NCBI GenBank assembly: GCA_004297725.1
Contig: SCUS01000109.1
Span: forward strand, 37,396-101,395
Length of the DNA: 64,000 nucleotides
Direction of reading: 5' to 3'
Source: Myxococcaceae bacterium
GTDB lineage: Bacteria > Myxococcota_A > Polyangia > Polyangiales > Ga0077539
In this document: positions 18,361 through 26,990 of the stretch, piece by piece
How positions within the stretch are numbered: the first letter of the stretch is position 1
Layout of the letters: every line of letters starts with the position of its first letter
The notes under the pieces: model-generated
The model's database searches: none
What the model was told of the DNA's origin: nothing
Seen by the model: only the letters and a program-made list of their open reading frames with translations
Position numbers and translations under genes: made by a program

Positions 18361-19110
18361 ATGTTGGACCTGTGCAAGCGACCCTCGGGCGCGCGAGGGC
18401 AGTTGGCTGCGGCGCTGGCGCTGCTCGGCACCCTGGTGACCACCCCCGCGTCGGCGCAGCAGAGCCCTCCTGCGTCGACTGCGCGCCGCTCGGACATGTT
18501 CCGCGACCCCTTCTTCGTCGAGCTCGAGGGAGGCGCGACGTACATGGCCCTGCTCTCGGTGCGGGGCGACCGGTCGGCCTTCCCGAACATGGTCTCGTTC
18601 ACCGGCTGGGGGCCTGGCGCGGGCGTGACGCTGGGCTTCCACGCGCTGGTCTTCAGCGTCGGGCTGCAGGTCTACTACTGTCACGTCAGCGGCGAGGGCG
18701 ACGTGCTCAACCCGACGCCCATGGGGCCGACGCGTGCGACGGGCGAGGTCGACCTCGTGGCCACGACCCTCGAAGGAGCCTTCCGCCTCCCGATGGGGCG
18801 CGTCGAGCTCTCGATGCGCCTCGGGGTGGGGCACGCGTTCATGGGGCGCTTCACCAGCGACGCGTGGGCGAGCGCCGAGAGCGTGAACGCCAACGGATGG
18901 ACGGGCCGTGCGGGACTCGGCGTCGATGTGCGCGTGTGGCGCAAACTCTTCGTCGGCTTCGACCTCGACGCCGCCGTGACCAACGTGCGCCGCTCGGGCA
19001 TCGCAGGCGGAAGCTGCACCGGCGGCCCCATCTGCGCCGAGCTCGAACAGGACGGCGACGCCATCGCGCTGATGGTCCACCCCCACCTTCAGGTCGGGAT
19101 GCACTTCTGA
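18361..19110 (+). CDS. Predicted outer-membrane beta-barrel protein
   Basis: The protein has 249 residues from the ATG at 18361, chosen because it begins a signal peptide of about 35 residues ending in ASA before QQ. The remainder alternates hydrophobic and polar residues in about eight strands (FFVELEGGATYMALL, GVTLGFHALVFSVGLQVYY, VELSMRLGVGHAFMGRF, LFVGFDLDAAVTNVRR), and it ends in a Phe, as many outer-membrane barrels do. There is one Cys pair (GSCTGGPIC). No specific porin or transporter family is recognised. It is followed after 37 bases by a lipoprotein gene on the same strand. Confidence 0.72.
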   Translation: MLDLCKRPSGARGQLAAALALLGTLVTTPASAQQSPPASTARRSDMFRDPFFVELEGGATYMALLSVRGDRSAFPNMVSFTGWGPGAGVTLGFHALVFSVGLQVYYCHVSGEGDVLNPTPMGPTRATGEVDLVATTLEGAFRLPMGRVELSMRLGVGHAFMGRFTSDAWASAESVNANGWTGRAGLGVDVRVWRKLFVGFDLDAAVTNVRRSGIAGGSCTGGPICAELEQDGDAIALMVHPHLQVGMHF

Positions 19111-19147
19111 CCTCCCTCTCCCCCTCAGGCCCTCACGGAGACCGTCG

Positions 19148-19813
19148 ATGACCTCCCTCCGCCCGCTCCTCCCCGCGCTCCTCGTCGCCCTCGGCTGCAG
19201 CGTCGACGCCTTCGTCGTGGTCTCCCCGGGGCCACTGAGAGTGAGCGCCTCGCTGCCCGTCGGCGAGGTCCCCGCCGCGCTGCTCACCGCCGAGCGCCGG
19301 CTCGCCACCGTGGCCTGCGACGCCGCGAGGCCGTGCCCGTCGGCCTCCTCCTCGGAGGTCGTCGTGCGCTGCGAGGCGGGCGCCTGCGCGCTCGCTCCCT
19401 TCGCGCTGCGCTCCACCAGCGTCGACGTCGACCTGGACACCGACGCCACCTTCCGCGACTACGCGGGCGCCCTTCGGGGCGTCGAGGTGCAGTCGGCGGA
19501 GCTGCAGCTCCGCGGGGCCCACCCCGGCAGCGCCGTCGGCCCGCTGGTGCTGTGGTGGGGCCCCACCAGCGAGGCGACGCCCTCCCGGCGCCTGGGCGCC
19601 GTCCCCCGTACCGCCCTCGGCTCGAGCCCCTTCAACGCGCCGGTGGTCGTCGACGCGGCCGGCGTGGACGCCCTGGAGGCCCACATCCTCGGCGGCGCGC
19701 ACCGCTTCCGGGTGCGGGTCGACGGGGCCTTCGAGGTGGGCGCTGGCGTCCTGCCCGACGCCCAGGTGGAGCTGGTCGTGCAGCTACGGCTGACGCTCCA
19801 GACCTCGCTGTAG
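19148..19813 (+). CDS. Hypothetical lipoprotein
   Basis: The protein has 221 residues. The N-terminus MTSLRPLLPALLVALGC is a short lipoprotein signal with Cys at residue 17. The mature part contains two Cys-containing loops (VACDAARPCPS and VRCEAGACALAPF), then a beta-rich domain. I do not recognise the family. It follows the outer-membrane barrel gene after 37 bases and probably shares its transcript. It converges with the methyltransferase gene, with 16 bases between the stop codons. Confidence 0.7.
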   Translation: MTSLRPLLPALLVALGCSVDAFVVVSPGPLRVSASLPVGEVPAALLTAERRLATVACDAARPCPSASSSEVVVRCEAGACALAPFALRSTSVDVDLDTDATFRDYAGALRGVEVQSAELQLRGAHPGSAVGPLVLWWGPTSEATPSRRLGAVPRTALGSSPFNAPVVVDAAGVDALEAHILGGAHRFRVRVDGAFEVGAGVLPDAQVELVVQLRLTLQTSL

Positions 19814-19829
19814 CGCGGTCGGTCGCGCG

Positions 19830-20708
19830 CTACGTCGACCCGTCGATGTCCCTGAACTGCGGGCAGGCGCGCACCAGGGCCAGCGCCTCGGCCCTCGCGC
19901 CCGGCTCATCCGGCACATCGTTGGGAAACGGAACCGACGAGCGCGAGAGGCGCCCCAGCCACGCCGCGCCGAGCGGGCGGGCGAGGTCCTCGGGCCGGGT
20001 CGCGACGATGGTGGTCTCGTCTCGATCGCCGGTTCGCTCGCCCACGCCGACGGCGAAGCCGCCGAGCAGGAAGCCCGAGCGCGTCGACGTCGAGGCGCTG
20101 TACGTGTGCACCGTCGCTCCCTCCCGACACGCGCGCCGCAGCGCCTTGAACATCGACACCGTCCACAGGGCGGGCGCCGTGCGCGGGGAGAACAGGTCCC
20201 AGTACACGATGTCGGCGCACCCGTCGGGCATCGTGGCCAGCCAGGTGCGGAAGTCTCCGAGGCAGAGCCGCCAGCGGGTGCGCGGCGTCTCGTGAAGCCC
20301 GTGTTCGAGCAGCGCGCTCGCGGCGGCGTGGGCGTTGGCGCCGCTCTTCGTGAGCCCCAGCGAGTCGGCGTTCTCCGGCGCCAGGGCCAGTCTCAGCGCG
20401 TCGAGGTCATGCTCGAAGCTCACGATCTCCAGTCGTCGCGCCCCCGGCCCCTGGGCCTCCGAGACCTGCCACGCGGTGATCGCGTTGGTCGCGGCGCCGA
20501 GCCCCACGTCGAAGAGCACCAGGGCTTCGCCCCCCTCCTCCAGCCTCGCCGCCAGCCGCGACGGAGCGACGTACACGCTCTCCGCCTCGACCAGCGGACC
20601 GGCGCCCGGGTGCATCACCTCGCCGCACGCGCGCTCACGAATCGCGCGTAGCCCGTTGGGGAGCGTGACCACCTCGCAGCCGCTCTGGCGCTCGTCTCGC
20701 TCGCTCAC
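19830..20708 (-). CDS. MnmC-like SAM-dependent methyltransferase
   Basis: The protein has 292 residues from the GTG at 20708, preceded by GGAGG. The start overlaps the tgt stop codon as GTGA. The fold matches the methyltransferase half of MnmC (Methyltransf_30): a SAM-binding loop LVLFDVGLGAATNAITAW, the acidic strand end SFEHDLDAL, and DIVYWDLFSPRTAPALWT, which corresponds to the conserved DxFxPxxxPxxW signature. In MnmC this domain methylates the 5-aminomethyl-2-thiouridine intermediate at tRNA position 34. The FAD-oxidase half is absent, as in many stand-alone homologues. The substrate is inferred from the family and the tgt coupling. Confidence 0.78.
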   Translation of the reverse strand: MSERDERQSGCEVVTLPNGLRAIRERACGEVMHPGAGPLVEAESVYVAPSRLAARLEEGGEALVLFDVGLGAATNAITAWQVSEAQGPGARRLEIVSFEHDLDALRLALAPENADSLGLTKSGANAHAAASALLEHGLHETPRTRWRLCLGDFRTWLATMPDGCADIVYWDLFSPRTAPALWTVSMFKALRRACREGATVHTYSASTSTRSGFLLGGFAVGVGERTGDRDETTIVATRPEDLARPLGAAWLGRLSRSSVPFPNDVPDEPGARAEALALVRACPQFRDIDGST

Positions 20709-21856
20709 GGCGTGCCTCCGCGACCGAGTCGGACGGCGCTGTGCTCGTGGCGATCGATCGCGTCGAGCTTGCTGCGGGCGTAGCTGGAGAAGGTCCCGCG
20801 CTCGATGGCGCTCCGCGATTCGGCCATGAGCGTATGGTAGTAATGGAGGTTGTGAATCGATACGAGCCGCGTGCCGAGCGGCTCTCTGCACTTGAACAGA
20901 TGGTAGAGATAGGCGCGGCTGAAGGTGGCGCAGGTCGAGCAGGTGCACTCGGCGTCGAGGCGCTCTTCGGACAACACGTTGATGCCGCGCGTCAGCCGCA
21001 CCCGGCCCGTGGAGGTGAACGCGGTGCCCTGCGACGCGAGCTGCGTCGGGATGATGCAGTCGAACATGTCGACCCCTGCGAGCATGGCCTCGAGCAGGTC
21101 TGGCGGCGTCCCGACGCCCATGAGGTAGCGCGGACGGTCGGCCGGGAGCAGCTCCGCGGAGAGGGAGGTGACGTCCTCGCGCTCGGAGCGGCTGTCGCCT
21201 ACGGCGAGCCCGCCGATGGCGAAGCCGTCGAAGGGCTGCTGGGTGAGGAAGGCCGCCGACTCCCTCCGTAGCTCGGAGACGACTCCCCCCTGCACGATCG
21301 CGAAGAGCGCCTGCGTGGGGTTGGTGCGCGCGGCGAGAGAGCGCAGCGCCCAGCGGTGGGTGCGCTCCATGGCGGCCCGGGTGGTCGCCTCGTCCGAGGT
21401 CGACGAGATGCAGACGTCGAGCACCATCATGATGTCCGACCCGATCGCCGTCTGTACCTCGATGGAGCGCTCGGGCGAGAGCATGTGCATCTGCTGGTCG
21501 ACGTAGCCTTTGAAGCGGGCGCCCTTCTCGGTGATGGTGCGAGCGCCGGGCAGCGAGAAGATCTGATACCCGCCGGAGTCGGTGAGCACGGGCCCCGACC
21601 ACCCCATGAACTTGTGAATCCCCCCGAGCTGGCGAAAGGCCTCGGGCCCAGGGCGCAGCATCAGGTGGTAGGTGTTGCCGAGCACCACCTGGGCGCCGAC
21701 CTCCGCGAGGTCGGCCGGGGTGCAGTGGGCCACCGTCGCGCGCGTGCCGACGTCCATGAAGACCGGCGTCTCCACGCGCCCGTGCGCGGTGATCATCGAG
21801 CCCCGCCTGGCGCGCGAACCGGGATCGGTGGCCGTGACCGTAAAGGGAAGTGTCAT
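20705..21856 (-). CDS. tgt: tRNA-guanine transglycosylase (queuine tRNA-ribosyltransferase)
   Basis: The protein has 383 residues from the ATG at 21856; a GTG at 21877 is an alternative start. It exchanges guanine 34 of GUN-anticodon tRNAs for a 7-deazaguanine precursor of queuosine. Visible features are Asp93 in LTDSGGYQIFS, Asp266 in MFDCIIPT, the pocket elements Asp147/Cys149 and IVQG, GGLAVG at 215-220, and the zinc site Cys304/Cys306/Cys309/His335. After FDCIIPT the usual PTRxxRxG reads PTQLASQG, losing two Arg residues, which marks a divergent subfamily. It overlaps the MnmC-like gene by four bases. queE lies 30 kb away in this window. Confidence 0.93.
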   Translation of the reverse strand: MTLPFTVTATDPGSRARRGSMITAHGRVETPVFMDVGTRATVAHCTPADLAEVGAQVVLGNTYHLMLRPGPEAFRQLGGIHKFMGWSGPVLTDSGGYQIFSLPGARTITEKGARFKGYVDQQMHMLSPERSIEVQTAIGSDIMMVLDVCISSTSDEATTRAAMERTHRWALRSLAARTNPTQALFAIVQGGVVSELRRESAAFLTQQPFDGFAIGGLAVGDSRSEREDVTSLSAELLPADRPRYLMGVGTPPDLLEAMLAGVDMFDCIIPTQLASQGTAFTSTGRVRLTRGINVLSEERLDAECTCSTCATFSRAYLYHLFKCREPLGTRLVSIHNLHYYHTLMAESRSAIERGTFSSYARSKLDAIDRHEHSAVRLGRGGTP

Positions 21857-22105
21857 GAGGGGCGACGCTGATAGCACGTCCCCGGTAGTGGGGGCGGGTG
21901 CGCGCCGGCGCTGTGACAGCCGCGCTCGGCTGTGGCGACAATGCGAGGCTCCGATCTCGCCACACGCGGCAGATCACGCGTGATTCGAGGCGCATCGCGC
22001 TGGCACATCACCCGCATTGCATCGCCGCGACAGAAGGCCGCGCACGGGTCGTCGAAGACGAGACCGCGCACCCCTCGGTCGGTTCGCCACGGAAGGATCT
22101 GCCTC

Positions 22106-22258
22106 ATGCTTTGGACCATCACGATCGTACTGCTCGTTCTCTGGGTGCTCGGGTTCACGAGCTTCGGTTCTCTCGGCGCCTGGGTGCACCTGCTGCTGGT
22201 GCTGGCGGTGATCTCGGTGGCCATCAACCTGATCCGTGGGCGCAACCCGGCGGCCTGA
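22106..22258 (+). CDS. Lmo0937-family small membrane protein
   Basis: The protein has 50 residues starting at the ATG at 22106, with GGAAGGA 8-9 bases upstream (22091-22097). Two hydrophobic helices (WTITIVLLVLWVLGF and WVHLLLVLAVISVAINLI) are separated by a Gly-rich turn, and it ends RGRNPAA. This is the pattern of the Lmo0937/DUF5670 family of tiny stress-associated membrane proteins. Function is unknown. It is the first of a run of stress- and envelope-type genes (coiled-coil, CsbD, OmpA, ice-binding-like), which supports a role in envelope stress. Confidence 0.85.
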   Translation: MLWTITIVLLVLWVLGFTSFGSLGAWVHLLLVLAVISVAINLIRGRNPAA

Positions 22259-22384
22259 ACGCGGCCGCCGACGGAGCGGAGCGGGGATCGCGAGACGCGC
22301 CCTGCGCTGGCCGATGTCTCCTGGCGCACGGAGCCGCTCTGCGAGGGGTGCCGTGCAGGCAACAATCGAAAGAAGGAGAGAATG

Positions 22385-23215
22385 ATGGACAAGCAGACGA
22401 GCCGTATTTCCAACGTCAATCCAGAGAGCAGCGTGAGCCCGCGGCCCCAGTGGTGGACCGACAAGCACAGCTCCACCTGGGACCGCGTGAAGGCCGCCCT
22501 CCGTCGGGACTGGGAGCAGACCAAGGCCGACTTCTCATCGAATGACAGCGCCGACCTGAACCAGGAGATCGGCGACACGGTGAAGCAGAGCGTCGGCAAG
22601 GAGCCCATTCCGCCGCTGTCGGTGAAGACCCGCCCCGACGATCCGCAGGACGTGGCGAAGCGCGTCGAGAAGCAGATCAAGGAGCGCGGCAAGGCGCAGG
22701 AGCGGGTCATCGAGGCGCAGACCGACGCCGCCGTCGTGCAGGTGCAGGCGCAGGGCAAGATCGCCAGCGAGCAGCAGGCCGCCCAGGAGAAGGTCGCGGC
22801 CGAGCAGCGGAAGCTCGGCGAGATCGCGGCGGATGCGCGCGAGGCGGCCATGAAGAGCCAGCGCGACGCGCAGGAGAAGATCGCGAAGCAGCAGGAGAAG
22901 ATCGCCGAGGTGCGGTCCGACGCGAGCCAGAAGATCGCCGAGGTGCAGCAGAAGGCCGGCGAGAAGATCGCCGAGGTGCAGCAGAAGGCCAGCGAGAAGG
23001 TCGCCGTGGTGAGGGACTGGAACCAGGTCGAGCCCGCGATCCGCTACGGGTACGGGGCCCGGCTGCAGTACGCCGACAGCCCCACCTGGGACGACCAGCT
23101 CGAGAGCAGGCTCCGCCACGAGTGGACGCAGCTCAAGAACGGCAACACCTGGGAGGACGTGCAGCCGCACGTGCGCCACGGCTGGGACGCCGCCGCCCGC
23201 AACAGCATCGTGTGA
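22385..23215 (+). CDS. Coiled-coil stress-type protein
   Basis: The protein has 276 residues from the second of two adjacent ATG codons (22382 and 22385); GAAGGAGAG ends at 22380, so 22385 has the better spacing. The N-terminal segment WDRVKAALRRDWEQTKADF is followed by a charged coiled coil over about residues 85-205. The coil contains repeats of KIAEVQQKA and QEKIAKQQEKIAEV. The C-terminal 65 residues contain AIRYGYGARLQYADSPTW and LRHEWTQLKNGNTWEDV, similar to the N-terminal block and probably a duplicated small helical domain. I do not know its function. It lies between two stress-type genes. Confidence 0.78.
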   Translation: MDKQTSRISNVNPESSVSPRPQWWTDKHSSTWDRVKAALRRDWEQTKADFSSNDSADLNQEIGDTVKQSVGKEPIPPLSVKTRPDDPQDVAKRVEKQIKERGKAQERVIEAQTDAAVVQVQAQGKIASEQQAAQEKVAAEQRKLGEIAADAREAAMKSQRDAQEKIAKQQEKIAEVRSDASQKIAEVQQKAGEKIAEVQQKASEKVAVVRDWNQVEPAIRYGYGARLQYADSPTWDDQLESRLRHEWTQLKNGNTWEDVQPHVRHGWDAAARNSIV

Positions 23216-23414
23216 TTCGCACGCAGCGCCGCCACGCTCGTGGCCCGCACGGCTGAGACAAAGGGTCACGGCTGGCGGCGCGCAACATCTTCGTTTCACT
23301 TCAATTCGAGGCCTTTCGTGGCTCTGCCCGAGCGGCCCGACCCTTGAAGAGAGTGTCCCCGTCGATCGCCCTCATCGGGGCTTCGACCGTCCGATCCCTA
23401 AAGGAGTTTCGATC

Positions 23415-23714
23415 ATGAGCAACGAGAGCAAGCGCGCAGAGGGTGTCGCCCAGGAGATCGGCGGCAAGGTGAAGAAGGCCGTCGGCGGCCTCATCGGCAA
23501 CGAGCAGATGGAGGCCGAGGGTCGCGCCCAGGAGCTCGGCGGCGAGGCGAAGCAGGAGGGCGCCAAGGCCGCCGCGCGGGTGCAGGGCAAGGTCGAGGAG
23601 GTCACCGGCGCGATCAAGAACCGCATCGGCGCCGCCATCGACAACGAGCAGATGCAGGTCGAGGGGCGAGCCCGAGAGCTCGCCGGCGAGGCTCGCCAGA
23701 AGGCGAACAAGTAG
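23415..23714 (+). CDS. CsbD-family protein, two tandem repeats
   Basis: The protein has 99 residues, with AAAGGAG 9-10 bases upstream of the ATG. Two copies of the CsbD motif are fused: residues 7-47 (VAQEIGGKVKKAVGGLIGNE) and 56-97 (VQGKVEEVTGAIKNRIGAAI). The second half of each copy reads GRAQELGGEA or GRARELAGEA. CsbD proteins are small hydrophilic proteins induced by general stress in Bacillus and others, and their molecular role is unknown. Single-repeat proteins are the usual form, so the duplication is a mild peculiarity. Confidence 0.9.
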   Translation: MSNESKRAEGVAQEIGGKVKKAVGGLIGNEQMEAEGRAQELGGEAKQEGAKAAARVQGKVEEVTGAIKNRIGAAIDNEQMQVEGRARELAGEARQKANK

Positions 23715-23828
23715 CCCCTCTCCCCCCGCCGGTAGGCAGGCCAGGCGGCACCCGAGTCCGCCTGGCGCCTCCAAAGCTCCCCCTCAGCCCTCCAATCACC
23801 CTCCTTCCCGGAAGTCACAGCCCATCGA

Positions 23829-25355
23829 ATGCACTCTCCATCATCGTTGCTTGCTTCCCATCGCAGGGCGCGCTGCGCCCCGGTCGTCGCGGCGGCCGCC
23901 TCGCTGGCCCTGCTGATCCTTCCCCGCGCGGGTCTCGCCCAGACCTTTGGAGAGCGCCTCGTGGTGCGCGGCGAGGTCGGCGCCGGAACCATGCTCTCCA
24001 CCTACCAGCGTGACTCGCTCCGCTATGACCTGAACGTGCAGGGCTCCGGGCGCCTCGGCTTCACCCTCTTCGGCCCGGTCGCCCTCCAGGCTTCGTTCTC
24101 GAGCTGGTGGTTTCCCTCGGAGAGCGGCGACGGGCAGCAGTACTCGGTCACCGGCGGCCTCCGCATCGAGCCGATGCTCGGGTCCGCCGGGCGCCTCTTC
24201 GTCGACGTCAACGCCGGCCTCGGCATCTCCGGGGAGCGCAGCCGCGTCGCGCTCGACACGGGCCTCGGCTTCGAGCTCGCGATCAGCCGCGCCGTCGGCC
24301 TCGGCCCGGTGATCCGCTACGGGCACCTGTTCGCCGACTCCGGCGCGCAGGACCACGACAGCGACGCGCAGTACTGGTCTGCCGGGCTGTCGCTCTCGGC
24401 GAGGATGCCCCCGGCGGTCGCCCATGGTCCTCTCGACGCCGACCGCGACGGCTTTCTCGACGCGGTCGACGAGTGCCCCGACGAGCCCGCCGGAGCGACC
24501 CCCGACGCGCAGCACCGCGGCTGCCCGACGCGCGACCGCGACGGCGACGGCGTGACCGACGCGGGCGACCTCTGCCCCGACGCGCCTGCCGGCGATCACC
24601 CCGATCCGACGCGGGCCGGCTGCCCTGCGGCGGACACCGACGGCGACGGCGTCTTCGACCCGCAGGACCTCTGCGTGACCACCCCTCCGGGCGACCACCC
24701 CGACCCCGAGCGCGCGGGATGCCCGGACGGCGATGACGACGCGGACGGCGTCTTCAACCACGCCGACCAGTGCCGCGGCGAGGCGCAGGGCCTCCACCCC
24801 GACGCCGCGCGCCCTGGATGTCCCCTCCCCGACCGCGACCACGACACGGTGCCCGACCCCACGGACGCGTGCCCCGACGTCGTCGGCGCCCCCAACATCG
24901 AGGCCCGTCGCAACGGCTGCCCGGGCCTGGTCGAGGTCCGCAACGGCATGATCGTGATCCTGCAGCCGGTGTTCTTCGCGACCAACCGCGACCGCATCCT
25001 GCCCACCAGCTTCCGGGTGCTCTCGGCGGTCGTCGCGGCGCTCCGCGCGCAGCCCGAGATCAGGCGCATCGCGGTCGAGGGCCACACGGACAACGTCGGC
25101 CGCGACGAGGCCAACCTCGCGCTCTCTCAGCGCCGCGCGCAGGCCGTCGCGACCTGGCTCACCCAGCACGGCATCGAGGCAGCACGCGTCGAGGCCCGCG
25201 GTCTCGGCGCCAGCCGCCCGATCGTCCCCAACGACTCGGCCTCCGGGCGCGCGGCCAACCGCCGCGTGGAGTTTCACATCCTCGACCCGCGGCAGAGCAC
25301 CGCCCTCGACGCCAACGGTCGCACCGCCGGCCCCGGCGCCACGGGTGCTCCTTGA
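23829..25355 (+). CDS. OmpA-family outer-membrane protein with TSP3 repeats
   Basis: The protein has 508 residues. A signal peptide ends near GLAQ (residue 38). An N-terminal beta-barrel-like region covers about 40-195. Five calcium-binding thrombospondin type 3 repeats follow (about 200-355), each with a DxDxDG-like loop and a Cys pair (DRDGDGVTDAGDLCPD, DTDGDGVFDPQDLC, DDDADGVFNHADQC). The C-terminal OmpA domain (about 375-490) includes GHTDNVGRDEANLALSQRRA and NRRVEF, which fits peptidoglycan binding. It probably anchors the outer membrane to the cell wall. It sits in the stress block between csbD and the ice-binding-like gene. Confidence 0.92.
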   Translation: MHSPSSLLASHRRARCAPVVAAAASLALLILPRAGLAQTFGERLVVRGEVGAGTMLSTYQRDSLRYDLNVQGSGRLGFTLFGPVALQASFSSWWFPSESGDGQQYSVTGGLRIEPMLGSAGRLFVDVNAGLGISGERSRVALDTGLGFELAISRAVGLGPVIRYGHLFADSGAQDHDSDAQYWSAGLSLSARMPPAVAHGPLDADRDGFLDAVDECPDEPAGATPDAQHRGCPTRDRDGDGVTDAGDLCPDAPAGDHPDPTRAGCPAADTDGDGVFDPQDLCVTTPPGDHPDPERAGCPDGDDDADGVFNHADQCRGEAQGLHPDAARPGCPLPDRDHDTVPDPTDACPDVVGAPNIEARRNGCPGLVEVRNGMIVILQPVFFATNRDRILPTSFRVLSAVVAALRAQPEIRRIAVEGHTDNVGRDEANLALSQRRAQAVATWLTQHGIEAARVEARGLGASRPIVPNDSASGRAANRRVEFHILDPRQSTALDANGRTAGPGATGAP

Positions 25356-25418
25356 GCAACGCCGGACCGCGTCTCCGCCCCATCCGATCTTCCTTCACCG
25401 CTCGTCAGGAGAGTCTGA

Positions 25419-26510
25419 ATGTCTGAACGCCATGCGCCTATCGGGCGCGCTCGACGCCATCTTCTGCTCACCTCGATGGCGGCGCTGCTCGCCGCCGGTT
25501 GCGGCACGCGCTCCATCCTCGGCGCGGTCTCGGACCCCGACGTGCTCGACGCGTCCATGGAGGCCGACGCGCCCGAGACCAGCACGGACGTAGCCCGCAC
25601 CGACCTGGGACGCAGCGACGCGCCCGACGTGACGCTGCCCGACGTGCCCGGCGCGCTCGACGCGCCCGACGCCTCGCGGCCCGATGTCTCCGACGTGCCC
25701 GCGGCGCTCGATGTTTCCGACGCGTCGCTGCCCGATGTCTCCGACGTGCCCGCGGCGCTCGATGTTTCCGACACGTCGCTGCCCGATGTCTCCGACGTGG
25801 CCGACGTGCGCGACGTGGCCCTCGTCGACACGCCGGTCGACCGCCCCGATGCCCCCGACGCGCCGATGATCGACGCCGGCCCGATGGGTACGGGCACGCT
25901 CGGCTCGGCGGCGCGCTTCACCATCCTCGCGGGATCGACCGTGAGCAACACCGGGCTCACGACCATCACGGGGGAGGTGGGCGTCAGCCCCGGCCTGGCC
26001 CTGGTCGGCATCCCTGCGGGCACCGTCGTCCACGCGGGCGACCCCGTCGCCGCGCTCGCCCAGGCCGACACCACGGTGGCCTACAACCGCCTCGCGGGGC
26101 TGCCCTGCGGGACGGCCCTCACCGGCCGCGACCTCGGCGGCATGACCCTGTCCCCGGGCGTCTACTGCTTCACCTCCTCCGCCCAGCTCACGGGCACGCT
26201 GGTGCTCGATGGGCGCGGGCAGACCAACCCGTTGTTCGTCTTCCAGGTCGGCTCGACGCTGGTGACGTCCAACATCTCCGTCGTGCTCCTGACCAACGGC
26301 GCTCGCTCGTGCGGGGTGTACTGGCAGACGGGCAGCTCCGCCACGGTGGGCATCGGCTCCAACTTCTCGGGCAACATCATCGCCCTCGGGAGCGTCACCC
26401 TCACCACGGGCGTGACCCTCCAGGGCCGCGCCCTCGCGCGGTCGGGCGGCGTGACGATGGACACCAACTCGGTATCCAACGCGGCCTGCCCCGACCCTGC
26501 CCTGCCCTGA
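25419..26510 (+). CDS. DUF3494 ice-binding-like lipoprotein
   Basis: The protein has 363 residues with AGGAGAG just upstream of the ATG. A signal with lipobox-like LLAAGC (Cys about 28) is followed by an acidic linker of about 115 residues made of imperfect 17-residue repeats (DVSDVPAALDVSDASLP type). The C-terminal domain (about 160-360) matches the DUF3494 ice-binding fold: FTILAGSTVSNTG, ITGEVGVSPG, DLGGMTLSPGVYCF, FVFQVGSTL, SNFSGNIIALGSVTL. Proven members of the family bind ice as secreted or cell-wall beta-solenoids, while many others have no known ligand. Surface display on the linker is inferred. Confidence 0.88.
   Translation: MSERHAPIGRARRHLLLTSMAALLAAGCGTRSILGAVSDPDVLDASMEADAPETSTDVARTDLGRSDAPDVTLPDVPGALDAPDASRPDVSDVPAALDVSDASLPDVSDVPAALDVSDTSLPDVSDVADVRDVALVDTPVDRPDAPDAPMIDAGPMGTGTLGSAARFTILAGSTVSNTGLTTITGEVGVSPGLALVGIPAGTVVHAGDPVAALAQADTTVAYNRLAGLPCGTALTGRDLGGMTLSPGVYCFTSSAQLTGTLVLDGRGQTNPLFVFQVGSTLVTSNISVVLLTNGARSCGVYWQTGSSATVGIGSNFSGNIIALGSVTLTTGVTLQGRALARSGGVTMDTNSVSNAACPDPALP
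25683..25798. repeat. 51-bp tandem repeat in linker
   Basis: Two 51-bp units (25683-25733 and 25734-25784) differ at only one or two bases and are followed by a partial third (25785-25798). They encode the acidic 17-residue linker repeats of the DUF3494 lipoprotein. The near-identity suggests recent duplication. Confidence 0.88.
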
Positions 26511-26537
26511 GTCCCTCTCCACAGGGCACGTGAAGGG

Positions 26538-26852
26538 TTGAGCGCGGGGCGCTGGGGCGACCGATCACGTCATCCCAGCGCCCCTCACCGGACTCCGTTC
26601 GGCACACAAGTCGATGCGAGGCCTGGATTTCAGCCCGATTCGTACGATGGATGGCGGTGCCCGCTGTGCCCGCGGGTTTCCAACCCTGATCCTTCCCGGA
26701 ATCCTTCGGTGACCTTGCGCAAGGTCGTCCTGGAGCGGTCGTCTCGTGAGACACCGCCGACTCCGCGCCCGCGGACGGCCCGCGAGCGGGCCTGCGGTCG
26801 CTGAAGTCGGATCCTGGAACTGAGCGTCCCGCCTTCGCGGGACTTCCTGCAG
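26538..26852 (+). repeat. Left arm of inverted hairpin-rich repeat pair
   Basis: This 315-base arm starts GTTGAGCGCG and ends CTGCAG. It matches the arm at 26991-27300 in inverted orientation, in blocks of near identity separated by diverged segments. Visible hairpins are an 11-bp stem (26546-26556 with 26574-26584), GGGTT/AACCC at 26674-26686, a perfect 16-bp palindrome at 26711-26726, GGCCCGC/GCGGGCC at 26777-26792, and GTCCCGC/GCGGGAC at 26826-26843. No convincing gene lies here. Together with the right arm and a 138-base spacer it fills the gap from 26511 to 27350. Confidence 0.85.
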
Positions 26853-26990
26853 GAGCGCTGGTTGCTGGCGCAACCGTCGGAAGGTCACCGACCGCCGCGA
26901 TGGAACTCCATGCGACGATCAGTGACTTATCCTGCTGCTGCCCGTGAGCACCTACGTCCTCTCCATCGAGCGCTCCAGCGCTCGATGCGC
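26853..26990. other. Spacer between inverted repeat arms
   Basis: These 138 bases show no gene. Two small stem-loops flank the spacer: GGTTGC/GCAACC near 26869-26885 next to the left arm, and a 10-bp stem CATCGAGCGC/GCGCTCGATG around 26964-26988 next to the right arm. Nothing else is recognised. Confidence 0.6.

Noticed and set aside
22001..22022. Sigma-54 promoter (TGGCAC...TTGC) upstream of the small membrane protein gene
   Set aside because: There are ten bases between the two motifs; the sigma-54 consensus requires five, so the spacing is wrong.
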